Assembly: GCF_007859395.1 (NCBI RefSeq)
Contig: NZ_VOHD01000003.1
Span: forward strand, 273,561-337,560
Source of the DNA: Planomicrobium sp. CPCC 101110
GTDB taxonomy: Bacteria; Bacillota; Bacilli; Bacillales_A; Planococcaceae
Length of the DNA: 64,000 bases
Reading direction: 5' to 3'
The notes beneath the pieces were generated by a model, which was not told where the DNA came from, did not search any database, and was given only the letters and a program-made list of their open reading frames with translations. Shown one piece after another: positions 16,115 through 25,484 of the stretch (within the stretch, counting starts at the first letter, position 1; every line of letters starts with the position of its first letter). A program made the position numbers and the translations under genes.

Positions 16115-17875
16115 ATGACTAATCCTTACGTACAATATCTTCAGTCAATGAATAACGCGAGTAGTACTAATGATAATGCTATAGCAGAGTCGCAAATCAC
16201 AAGTCCATATTATGACCATATTCGTATAGAAAGAGAATTAGGAACTTATTTAATTAAAACCATAAAAGAGAAGCCTTCTGTTATTCTCCTTACCGGACAT
16301 GCCGGCGATGGAAAAACAGGTTTGCTACATCAAATCTTAAGTACTTTAAATGTTATTCGTTCACAAGATAATTTAAAAATTAAAGATGTTTGCTATATTG
16401 AAGAGTTGTCTAGTTTATTACTATATGTAAAAGATATGAGTGAATTAACTTTGCAGGAACAAGTTGCATACCTTAAAGAAGGGTTTGAAGTTAAAGCGCA
16501 AGGTGGATCTGCAATTATTATTTCGAATACGGGCCCTTTAATTGAAGCATTCAAAGAATATGAAAAAACCATATCAAGTAATGCGGACTTAGATGCTATT
16601 GAAATGGACATTCTGAAAATGATGGATAACAACGGCGGGGAAGCTAAATTTGTTGGACAACATGAAGTTGTGTTGATTAATTTGGCGAGAATAGATAATA
16701 CAGATTTAGTTCCTAAACTATTTGAAAAAATTCTTCAGCCTGATTTATGGTCACCTTGTCAGACGTGCAGTGTCGCAGGAAGTTGTCCAATATACAATAA
16801 CTACAATACTATTCGAGAAAATAAAGAATCAGTAATAACGTTTATTGAAGCTTTCTATAGATGGTTGTATGAAACCGACAAACGATTGACTATACGTCAA
16901 ATTTTGGCGCATTTAACTTATTCCCTCACTGGAAATTTAGATTGTGGAACATTAAGCATTAAAAAAACCGAAGAAAATTTATTTAACTACCATTTTGCAA
17001 ATTTATTTTTCGGCTATATCGGTACAAAAAGTTCCAGTGATGCTTTGAAAATTAAAGCAATCCAAGAAATTCAATCATTACGTATAGACGAGAAAGAACT
17101 TCCGCATAATTATAATATATTTGTAAGAAATGATTTTTCAAAGCTCAAAAAGGAAGTCCGCTATATGTCGGAAAAATTTTGGTTTAATGAAATGCGTTTC
17201 TATAATAGAAATTCAAGTAATTTACATTCCGATGAAAAACCTTACTTGTTAAGAAAGGCTATGAGACGGATGCAAGTACTGTTTGGAGAATATTCATATG
17301 AAGAACAAGAATTGTTATTAGCAAAAGTCTTTACTCCGATTTTTCCTAAATATCTTAAATTAAGAGAAGAACTAATTAAGAAAAGAGAACTGCGAATTTT
17401 AGAAAAAATGGTTGTTCGTGCTTTGAATTTGATTTTAGTTGGTAACATTGAGGGGCTTCAGGCAGAAGAAGTTTTGTATCTTCCTCTCAAGAGAAATGAC
17501 GTTGATGTTCAAAGTGTTCAACTTTTATTAGGTAAAGTGAATACTACTGAAATATTAGTCGTACAAAAGGAAGTAGAGTCAAAGTTCGATGGAAAAGTCA
17601 ACTTTTATAAACTTGAAATTAAATTATCGAAAATAGAAGAGTCTTTTCCTCTCTCTTTGCTATTACTAGATTACTTCGATAATATCGCTCGAGGTTCTGT
17701 TTCAACAAAGTTAAATCCTTCTTTAACTCATGGAGTAGATAAAATGAAAGCTAAAATTTATAAAGCCTATAAGTTTAAGGAAGAAGCAGAAGAAGTGAAG
17801 GTTTTGGTTCAAACATTAAAAGGACCTATATTAGTTAACTTAGAAATTGATGATAACAAAATTTATGTAGATTAA
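16115..17875 (+). CDS. dptF: DptF/SspF-like P-loop ATPase, 586 aa
   Basis: A large soluble ATPase with the Walker A motif GHAGDGKT at residues 61-68, preceded by a hydrophobic strand (SVILLT). A Cys cluster CQTCSVAGSCP near residue 220 could bind metal. The length and the combination with the next two genes match DptF of the DptFGH restriction module, which acts with DNA phosphorothioate (PT) modification and attacks DNA lacking it. SspF of the SspABCD-SspFGH system is the alternative name. The family call rests on motif, size and order, not on an alignment. Confidence 0.65.
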   Translation: MTNPYVQYLQSMNNASSTNDNAIAESQITSPYYDHIRIERELGTYLIKTIKEKPSVILLTGHAGDGKTGLLHQILSTLNVIRSQDNLKIKDVCYIEELSSLLLYVKDMSELTLQEQVAYLKEGFEVKAQGGSAIIISNTGPLIEAFKEYEKTISSNADLDAIEMDILKMMDNNGGEAKFVGQHEVVLINLARIDNTDLVPKLFEKILQPDLWSPCQTCSVAGSCPIYNNYNTIRENKESVITFIEAFYRWLYETDKRLTIRQILAHLTYSLTGNLDCGTLSIKKTEENLFNYHFANLFFGYIGTKSSSDALKIKAIQEIQSLRIDEKELPHNYNIFVRNDFSKLKKEVRYMSEKFWFNEMRFYNRNSSNLHSDEKPYLLRKAMRRMQVLFGEYSYEEQELLLAKVFTPIFPKYLKLREELIKKRELRILEKMVVRALNLILVGNIEGLQAEEVLYLPLKRNDVDVQSVQLLLGKVNTTEILVVQKEVESKFDGKVNFYKLEIKLSKIEESFPLSLLLLDYFDNIARGSVSTKLNPSLTHGVDKMKAKIYKAYKFKEEAEEVKVLVQTLKGPILVNLEIDDNKIYVD

Positions 17876-17896
17876 GAAAATTAGGAGGAAGTAAAA

Positions 17897-19429
17897 ATGA
17901 TTAAGCCCTATCCACCTTTAAAAGATTTAATAATACCTGAGAAAAATCCTCAGACTCAAATATACGGACAAAGACTTTATAAAGATCAAACGCATTATGA
18001 ATATTTACTTGAGTTTTTAGTCGTTTTTATTTCTAAAAAAAGTGACGCAAATTATGTCGATTCTGATGAAGGATTTTCTTTTTTTGTACCGACTAATGGT
18101 AAAAAGCTCGCGTATTTTCCAATTCCTAGGATGGGGCTTAAGCGTTTTATTTTCTTTAATCATAGCGATCAAGAAAAACGTTTTAATATAGATAAGGAAG
18201 CAATGGCTACTCACCGCAATTATTTAACAACATTGATTAATGAAAGTAAAAAGAAAGATTATTCTAAAGAATTTGTACTAGATGTTATGCAAGATTTGTT
18301 ATTTGGATTTAATGCCATAACCGGAAAACGTTCGTGGTCAGCTCAAGCACTTTTACCCTTATCTCCAGAAATGATATTTTGTGAAGCAATTGGAAACAGG
18401 GAGACCCGAATTAAACTTGGAAATACTGAAAATAAAAGTTCTGAAAAAAACTGGGTTGAAGTAGATAAAAAATTTAATTTTGATCAGCATGCTTTTATGG
18501 CGAGAGGTGGAGAAGTATATTACTTGCATGTAGCTCAATCTCTTCAAAATACTTCTCCTGAATATAAAGAATTAATAACTAGTGGAATAAAAGAAATGCT
18601 TACTAGCATCGAACAACTAAGTCACATCTCTACATTCATTCAAAAGCAGTGGGAAGAAATAGTAGATAATCCAAATAACAACGATTTAAATTTTCATTAC
18701 ATTAAAAAAACTGCTGAATTTATACCAGATACTTATCACAAAAGAGGAGAGTTTACTGTAAAGGAAATTTGTAATCTTGTTCGTTGTGAACTAGACCCTT
18801 TTGAAAAAATAAAACTTTTTGGGACTCTTATTGTAATACAAATTATTCGTTTAATGACTTTACAAGCAACAGAGACTATAAAAGGTGTAGATTCGCAGGA
18901 ATGGCTAATTGATTTAACTAATAACTCTAAGAGTCCAATAAGAAAAATTGCTGTAAATTCTTATAGAGAATTGGAAGAAAACATATACAGAGCGGTTCAC
19001 TATGCTGATATACAAAGTTATATAGATAAAATAAAAAATATGAATGATACTAAGGCTCTTGAAGCGGCTGCTAAAGATACAAATTTGTTAGTGCGACGGT
19101 TAGCCAAATCTATAAACTTCGTGATTCCTAACAAGGGGCCAAGCATGCGTTTTAGTTTAAATGAAGATTTAGTAAAGGTACTTGTTTTAACGTTAATTGC
19201 ACCAGGAGAAAGGTTATTATTTTCAACTTTTTTAAAGAAGTGCTATGAACATTTCAAAATAATTATAGGGGCAAGAGAAGCCGCATACCATTTTCATGAA
19301 AAAGAAATAACCCATTTAGTTGACTTTGATGAAAACGAAGCTGCCTTTCAAGAACTATTAAAAGATTGTGGTTTTTTAAGAAATTTGTCTGATGCAACAT
19401 CTATAGTTGAAAATCCGTTTAAAGGGTGA
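17897..19429 (+). CDS. dptG: DptG/SspG-like protein, 510 aa
   Basis: A soluble protein with no catalytic motif that I can name; it is mostly helical, with a HEKEITHLVDF segment near the C terminus. It sits between the DptF-like ATPase and the very large DptH-like ATPase, with an AGGAGGAAG ribosome binding site 21 bases after the upstream stop and a four-base overlap with the next gene. DptG is the least conserved member of DptFGH, so the assignment depends mainly on position and length. Confidence 0.5.
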   Translation: MIKPYPPLKDLIIPEKNPQTQIYGQRLYKDQTHYEYLLEFLVVFISKKSDANYVDSDEGFSFFVPTNGKKLAYFPIPRMGLKRFIFFNHSDQEKRFNIDKEAMATHRNYLTTLINESKKKDYSKEFVLDVMQDLLFGFNAITGKRSWSAQALLPLSPEMIFCEAIGNRETRIKLGNTENKSSEKNWVEVDKKFNFDQHAFMARGGEVYYLHVAQSLQNTSPEYKELITSGIKEMLTSIEQLSHISTFIQKQWEEIVDNPNNNDLNFHYIKKTAEFIPDTYHKRGEFTVKEICNLVRCELDPFEKIKLFGTLIVIQIIRLMTLQATETIKGVDSQEWLIDLTNNSKSPIRKIAVNSYRELEENIYRAVHYADIQSYIDKIKNMNDTKALEAAAKDTNLLVRRLAKSINFVIPNKGPSMRFSLNEDLVKVLVLTLIAPGERLLFSTFLKKCYEHFKIIIGAREAAYHFHEKEITHLVDFDENEAAFQELLKDCGFLRNLSDATSIVENPFKG

Positions 19430-22400
19430 AAAAAATGCAAGTATATGTGAAGGAATTAATTAATATAGTAAATCAAAAAAATAGTGAGAATCAAAACGCT
19501 TCTTTCTTTAGGATTGATCATATTAGCCATCCTGCTATTTATCTAGAGTTAGCAAATATTTTAAACGCTAATGGGGATAATATAATTAAATTATCTCAGG
19601 AGAAATATGAAGAATTTATTCAAGAAAATAAATTTGGTCCAGTGCTTCAACAATTAAAAGAAAAAAGTTTTGTTAGTGAGAATCAGCGATTAACAAAATG
19701 GCGAAATATCTTTGCAGAAGAGAAGAAAACAATTATTTTATTAGGGACAGAAAGCGTTCAAGATAAAGGGGGACTAGCGGATTTTTATTCTATTACTCCT
19801 AAAGATATTGAAAAATCTCTAAATCGTAATTATGCCAAATGGTTTGAAGAATTAATAGATGATAATAAAGGGCAAAAAGATTTAATTAATAATTTATTTG
19901 AAGCCATCTTTAAGATTACCCCCATTAACTTACTTCAAGTTAGCGAAATAGTAGAAGATATTAAAGTGGAAGGTTTCTCAGAAGCCGAAGAGATCGTCAA
20001 TTATGTTTTAAGTAATTTATGGTACTACTTTGAACTGCCTAATATCAAGACAGTAGAAGCGAAAGATATTAGTAAGTTAATGACTAATAAAAAACTGCCT
20101 ATTCTAGAAAGTGCAGCTAAGTTTATAAGAAGAGAAGAATATAAAGATGGCTTTAGTAGCTCTAAAGAAAATAAAATAAACCAGAAATTTGAAGCTTTTT
20201 TAGAAAAAGAAGAATTTGATTTATACCAAGAAGAAATTAAAAACTATTTCCATTCTTATAAACACCTCCAAGAGCAAGTAAGAAATTTCGCTAAAGGCAT
20301 TAACGTTCAGCAGCTTCGAGAAGAATTTGGACAGTTTGATTTTTATATTTTAAACAAAGTATTGGGCGTTAAAGTACCGGGAGAAGTAATCATTTCTTCT
20401 AAAGTTCGAACAGTTAAAGGAAATCCTCTGCATGCCTTTTCAACTATGATAATTGATTATATTCAACAAACAAAAATTGAAAAAGGAATTACTGAAGAAA
20501 CCAAATTAATTATTAATGTACAAAAAATTTCTTTGGCGGAGGGAATTATAAGAGAGGACCAAGAGAATCGGTGGAAAGAGCTATGTTTAGCAGTTAAAGG
20601 AATTATTGAATATTTAAAAAATGAACTAGAAGATATTATTGATGTTGAATATCTGAATCAAAATGATGTATTTGATGTGAATAAATTTGATAATCCCATC
20701 CTTGAATTTCCATCAACTAAAAAGGTTTCTAAAATAGACTTCCAAATAAAAGCTGAAGGGTTTGGAGCGCTTAATTTTAGCTGGACCTTCAACCCATATG
20801 ACTATTGGCTCCAATCATTTTCTTATCTTTCAATATTAGAAGAACAATTAAATGGAAATGATATGCTATTACCTATATTCAGTTCCGATAATTTAGGAAA
20901 TCTTTTATCGAGCCCAGATGCAGCATCTTTCCATTTCCAACTAAAAGAACATGAAATTAGAGCAAATAATATATTAGCAACTCTAAAACATTTGCAGTCA
21001 TCAGAAGATATTTTATTTGGCAAATTACTTCGCTTAAGAGAGCCATTTATTAATTTTGTCCATTATATTAATCATGAAGGCTTTTATAACTCTATAAATA
21101 CTAAATATAGTAACGCAGCGACAACATTCATAAATAAATATACTGAAATTATGAAAGATATTTATGGAAATGTTGAACAGATGAAACAAGTGGAAAAGGA
21201 CAGTTTATACTTAGTTTCAAATTTGTTTTCTATCGTTTCGGAGGAAGACATAAGTGCAACAGTTGGTAAGATCGAAGGAGCTATTATTCCCCCTTTTCAT
21301 CCAGCGATGCTTGAAAAAATATTAGACCAACAAGCTTATCAAAGAAAAGGAATCGCTGAAATAATAAAGGAAAGCCTTGAAACTGATGTAATTTCTATCG
21401 CAAAGTTAAAGTCGAAATTTGAAAAAATTGAGAGACAATCAACCATTATTTCTGGGGTAGATACTATATTAAGTGTAAACAATTTTAGTCGAATTCCTTC
21501 ACAAGTTTTAGGGTATTTTGCGACGCACGGATCTAATAGTAAGACTACAATTCTTGACAGTTCAAGTCTTATGAAAATGAATTTAGCAAGTGGAGAAGAT
21601 AATGAAGAAAAGGATTCTGCCTCAAACTCTGCAAAGGCGAAATTAATTCAATCTCATATTCAGCAATATATTACTACTTTTCCAGCTAATATCGATTCGC
21701 TTTCAATAGGATTTGTTAATTTTAATCAGTTGCAACCAGTAATAGAAGGCTTACATGAATTTATAAATTATTATAGAAGTTCTCCGCATGGCGTTAATTT
21801 AAGATTAGATATTTTTTCTTCAAAAAATAATTACAAAGCTAAAAACTATATGAGTATGTGGTTAGACAGTGTTTTTACTGAAGATGATAATATTACAATT
21901 CAAACTTACTTCAATAAATTTGATTCAACCAGTGTAAATGGATTTGAAGATATTATTGATAGAACTCGTTATGATTTGTTATTCATTGAAAATCTGATGG
22001 TTACAAAAGAAATAAAGTATGAAAAAACTGGAGAACAAAATATAAGTCCTAGCGACACTCGATTTCCCATGGTTTTTCATCCGATCCCTACGAGAAATGA
22101 TGAAACTATAAGAAATATCTCAATAAGTCAAAAACAGTTCCAAGCATCTTTTGCGCATTCTCAATTAGTATTTTGGATTGAAAATCCTTTTGGTGAGAAA
22201 CAACTATATAGAGTTGAGAAGGTATTAAGTCTTGATAATTCTATTAAAGAATTACTTCCAAAACTACACCAATATTCACAATGGGTAATTTCACTTGATG
22301 CAGGATTAGATAAGTCAACATTTGAAAAAGAAAACATAATTAGTTTTTCTACTGGTGAAGGTGCATTTGGCGAATTGAATGTCGCTATTTCAGCTTCTGC

Positions 22401-24642
22401 GAATATGAAAGAAGACATAGCATTAAGACTGAAAAATCGATTAAAAGCTCTTTTCACCTCATGGAATTTGAATATGTGTGAAGAATCTGCTGAATACATT
22501 TTAGAGTCTTCCTCTGCTCTAGATGGAATAAAAGTATTAAAAGCTCTTAACCCTCGAGATTATGAAATTCATAGCTTCTTATCCGGAATTCTAGCAGTCA
22601 AAACTTTAAATATTGGTTCTCCTAAACCTCAAACGGTTTTGAAAAGTTTTATATCTTTAGATTCTTATAGTCACTGGTTCAACAATGAACCTAACCGTCC
22701 TGACTATTTGCTTCTTGAAATTGAAAAAGATGGTTTAAATGAAGAGAAGCTCATTATAAAAGCAAATTTAGTAGAGTGTAAAATGGGTAAAGAAAATCAA
22801 GTGCATATCGATAAAGGTACTCTTCAGCTTAAAAATAGCCTCGAATTTTTAGGCAAGGTATTCAATGGGAAGTCAACTGCAAATGATAGACGATATTGGT
22901 ACGCTCAGTTATACCGATTGTTAGCATTTTCTCCGGTCCATATTACAGATAATCAAACTACTAAAAGTATTTTGAATCAGAACTTGTTGAAAATACTGGA
23001 TGGTGAGTTCCAAATCATTTGGGATGCAACCCTTCTTACTTATTGGTTAGACCATAATCAAGAAGAAGTCTCAAAATCAGAAATACTATTAGAAGGCAGC
23101 AATGTGAAAATTAATCATAAAGCATATGGTCAGCTTTATATTCAATCGCAGTTGTTACCGCAAAAAGAAAGACAGGAAATTGAGTTCATTGCTCCGATAA
23201 CTAAGGAATTTGATGCTTTTGCAGATGACGAGGAGAACTATAAAGAAGTTGCAAGAAACCTTGATGAAGATGAGTTACCTATAGAAGAATACGAAATAAT
23301 CGATGTTAAAACGCCTCAGCTAGTTCTTGGGAATATAAAAACAGAAGTTGGCAATGACCTTTACAAAAATGGATTGAATAAATTCAATCATAATTCTTCA
23401 CAAGTGGCAGAAGATCAGAAAGAAATGAAAAAGGATGACGATTCATTAATAGATGACTCGAAAGAACACCAAAAACCTGAAGCGGTAATCGAAGAAATAG
23501 AAGAACCAGGTCAAAGCCTAGAGTTGATAAGAGTATTGTTGGGCGAAGATAGCCGTACAAAGAAAAAAATATATTGGGAATACGGTCATCCTAAACTCGA
23601 AAATCGCCACATTTTAATTTCAGGGAAATCAGGAGTAGGTAAAACTTATTTCATGCAATGCCTGCTATTGGAGTTGGCGAATAACAATATTTCAAGCCTG
23701 ATTTTTGACTATACGGACGGTTTTAAGAAAAGTAAGTTGGAACCTGAATTTAAGGATTCTTTGGGAGATCGGATAAATCAATTCCATGTTCAAAAAGAAG
23801 GTTTTCCGGTAAATCCATTCAAAAAGAATATGAAAGAAATTGATGAAGATGAATTTATGGAAGAAACAGATATTGATGTAGCAGAACGTATCCGAAGTGT
23901 ATTTAGCGCAGTCTATCCAGGGATGGGAGATCAGCAGGCAAATGCTATATACCGTGCAACTTCTAATGGGTTGAAGAAATACGGCGACAAAATGAGCCTT
24001 CAGTATTTGAAATCTGAATTGGAAAACGATAACTCCGCTAATGCAAAAACAGTCCTGTCAAAAATTGAACCTTTAATCGATCGCAATCCGTTTAATATGA
24101 AAAAAGAATACGATTGGGAAGAACATCGCACAAAAGACGGTATTGTTTTTGTAGTTCAATTATCAGGATTTGTACGGGAAGTTCAGTTGATTGTTACGGA
24201 ATTCATTTTATGGGATTTATGGAACTTCAACTTATCTCATGGAGATAAGTCGAAGCCATTCCCTGTTATTTTAGATGAAGCCCAAAACTTGGATCACTCT
24301 GAAAAATCCCCAAGTGCCAAAATTTTGACTGAAGGCAGAAAGTTTGGCTGGTCAGGATGGTATGCAACCCAATTCATGCAGGGGCAGATGGCGAAAGACG
24401 AAATACGACGCTTGCAAAATGCCGGTCAAAAAGTATACTTCTCTCCACCTGAATCGGAAATAAATGATATGGCAAGCTTTTTGAGTACGGACCTTTCTGA
24501 AAGAAAAGACTGGGCCAACAAACTATCTAAAATCGGAAAAGGTCAATGTATAGTTTCAGGACCTATGCTGAAAGAAAATGGAGAACTTCAATATGGAAGA
24601 CCAGCTATTATTGATGTCACCCCATTAAAAGAAAGGGTTTAA
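19426..24642 (+). CDS. dptH: DptH/SspH-like giant protein with C-terminal HerA/FtsK-type ATPase
   Basis: About 1738 residues. Roughly 1350 N-terminal residues show no motif that I can name. An acidic linker (about 1320-1370) leads to a C-terminal ATPase domain. That domain has Walker A GKSGVGKT at 1400-1407, Walker B VILDEAQNLDHS near 1613, and the HerA/VirB4-like segments WYATQFMQGQ and LQNAGQKVYFSPPESEI. This layout and size fit DptH, the translocase-like subunit of PT-dependent restriction. Translation may begin at GTG 19426 or ATG 19435; the GTG overlaps the previous stop, which implies coupling. Confidence 0.68.
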   Translation: MKKMQVYVKELINIVNQKNSENQNASFFRIDHISHPAIYLELANILNANGDNIIKLSQEKYEEFIQENKFGPVLQQLKEKSFVSENQRLTKWRNIFAEEKKTIILLGTESVQDKGGLADFYSITPKDIEKSLNRNYAKWFEELIDDNKGQKDLINNLFEAIFKITPINLLQVSEIVEDIKVEGFSEAEEIVNYVLSNLWYYFELPNIKTVEAKDISKLMTNKKLPILESAAKFIRREEYKDGFSSSKENKINQKFEAFLEKEEFDLYQEEIKNYFHSYKHLQEQVRNFAKGINVQQLREEFGQFDFYILNKVLGVKVPGEVIISSKVRTVKGNPLHAFSTMIIDYIQQTKIEKGITEETKLIINVQKISLAEGIIREDQENRWKELCLAVKGIIEYLKNELEDIIDVEYLNQNDVFDVNKFDNPILEFPSTKKVSKIDFQIKAEGFGALNFSWTFNPYDYWLQSFSYLSILEEQLNGNDMLLPIFSSDNLGNLLSSPDAASFHFQLKEHEIRANNILATLKHLQSSEDILFGKLLRLREPFINFVHYINHEGFYNSINTKYSNAATTFINKYTEIMKDIYGNVEQMKQVEKDSLYLVSNLFSIVSEEDISATVGKIEGAIIPPFHPAMLEKILDQQAYQRKGIAEIIKESLETDVISIAKLKSKFEKIERQSTIISGVDTILSVNNFSRIPSQVLGYFATHGSNSKTTILDSSSLMKMNLASGEDNEEKDSASNSAKAKLIQSHIQQYITTFPANIDSLSIGFVNFNQLQPVIEGLHEFINYYRSSPHGVNLRLDIFSSKNNYKAKNYMSMWLDSVFTEDDNITIQTYFNKFDSTSVNGFEDIIDRTRYDLLFIENLMVTKEIKYEKTGEQNISPSDTRFPMVFHPIPTRNDETIRNISISQKQFQASFAHSQLVFWIENPFGEKQLYRVEKVLSLDNSIKELLPKLHQYSQWVISLDAGLDKSTFEKENIISFSTGEGAFGELNVAISASANMKEDIALRLKNRLKALFTSWNLNMCEESAEYILESSSALDGIKVLKALNPRDYEIHSFLSGILAVKTLNIGSPKPQTVLKSFISLDSYSHWFNNEPNRPDYLLLEIEKDGLNEEKLIIKANLVECKMGKENQVHIDKGTLQLKNSLEFLGKVFNGKSTANDRRYWYAQLYRLLAFSPVHITDNQTTKSILNQNLLKILDGEFQIIWDATLLTYWLDHNQEEVSKSEILLEGSNVKINHKAYGQLYIQSQLLPQKERQEIEFIAPITKEFDAFADDEENYKEVARNLDEDELPIEEYEIIDVKTPQLVLGNIKTEVGNDLYKNGLNKFNHNSSQVAEDQKEMKKDDDSLIDDSKEHQKPEAVIEEIEEPGQSLELIRVLLGEDSRTKKKIYWEYGHPKLENRHILISGKSGVGKTYFMQCLLLELANNNISSLIFDYTDGFKKSKLEPEFKDSLGDRINQFHVQKEGFPVNPFKKNMKEIDEDEFMEETDIDVAERIRSVFSAVYPGMGDQQANAIYRATSNGLKKYGDKMSLQYLKSELENDNSANAKTVLSKIEPLIDRNPFNMKKEYDWEEHRTKDGIVFVVQLSGFVREVQLIVTEFILWDLWNFNLSHGDKSKPFPVILDEAQNLDHSEKSPSAKILTEGRKFGWSGWYATQFMQGQMAKDEIRRLQNAGQKVYFSPPESEINDMASFLSTDLSERKDWANKLSKIGKGQCIVSGPMLKENGELQYGRPAIIDVTPLKERV

Positions 24643-24645
24643 TAA

Positions 24646-25467
24646 ATGGAATACCAGTTAAATTTTCATCAGACATTTGCACCGGAAACAGAAGCACTCG
24701 CACAATTGCTGCGGGTCGCTTCTGCTAATAATGAGTACCATACTAAAGAAGAGATTTCTTCGCTGACGATGATTCCTACCGGTGAAAGTTCAGGAAAAGT
24801 GGTTCCTCATATTTATTATGCAACAGCCATGAATCTTATTAATTTTGATAAAAAAGAAAATAAGTATTCACTTTCATTGACAGCCCTAGGAGAAGTTATT
24901 TACGAAGAAGATCCATTTCTAACTGAAGATTTATCAAAAATTATTTGTCACTATGAAGTTGCGAATAAGTATGCACCAACAATATTATGGTCATATTTAT
25001 TTAATCGATATATTCCACTAAGTGGAAATATATTTTCGCAAAACAGTTTATCTAATGCAGTTACTCGAGAATTTGAAAGTGCAAAAGTAAATCTTTCACC
25101 TTTAAGATCTTTTTATACGGCTGAGAGATCTTTTGCGAGTTTAAATATTTTAAGCATTGATGGCGAAGAATTCACCATTTTACCGCATCCTATAAACCGT
25201 GTTTACCGCTACGTCTATGCATACTTGCTTCTAAAGAATTGGGAAGCACAATTGCCAAAGCAATCAGAAATTACTTTTACTGATCTTACTGATGCTTTAG
25301 GTTTTGGCAACCCATTTGTCTGGAATGAACATACTGTTATGGAGGTCTTGGAATTGCTCCAAGATCAAGGGGTAATTGTCGTAAACAGGCAACTATCGCC
25401 CATAACTATTATCAAGCAAGTTTCTGCTAATTATTGTCTAAGTAAGTTATATGACTTTTTAATTTAA
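24646..25467 (+). CDS. DUF4007-like protein, divergent SspB paralogue, 273 aa
   Basis: It starts three bases after the DptH-like stop, in the same operon. By eye it aligns with the SspB-like protein at 29999. Both begin with HQ.F near residue 8, then a NN..K segment, a helix-rich stretch, a winged-helix-like region ending in KY.L(S/T).LG..I.E.D, and a W.(Y/F).FN.Y segment near residue 110-120. DUF4007 proteins include SspB, the DNA-nicking component of single-strand PT modification. This copy is divergent and the similarity needs a profile search. It is followed by a giant ATPase, as the second copy is. Confidence 0.5.
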   Translation: MEYQLNFHQTFAPETEALAQLLRVASANNEYHTKEEISSLTMIPTGESSGKVVPHIYYATAMNLINFDKKENKYSLSLTALGEVIYEEDPFLTEDLSKIICHYEVANKYAPTILWSYLFNRYIPLSGNIFSQNSLSNAVTREFESAKVNLSPLRSFYTAERSFASLNILSIDGEEFTILPHPINRVYRYVYAYLLLKNWEAQLPKQSEITFTDLTDALGFGNPFVWNEHTVMEVLELLQDQGVIVVNRQLSPITIIKQVSANYCLSKLYDFLI

Positions 25468-25484
25468 GTAAGGTGGGTGATGGC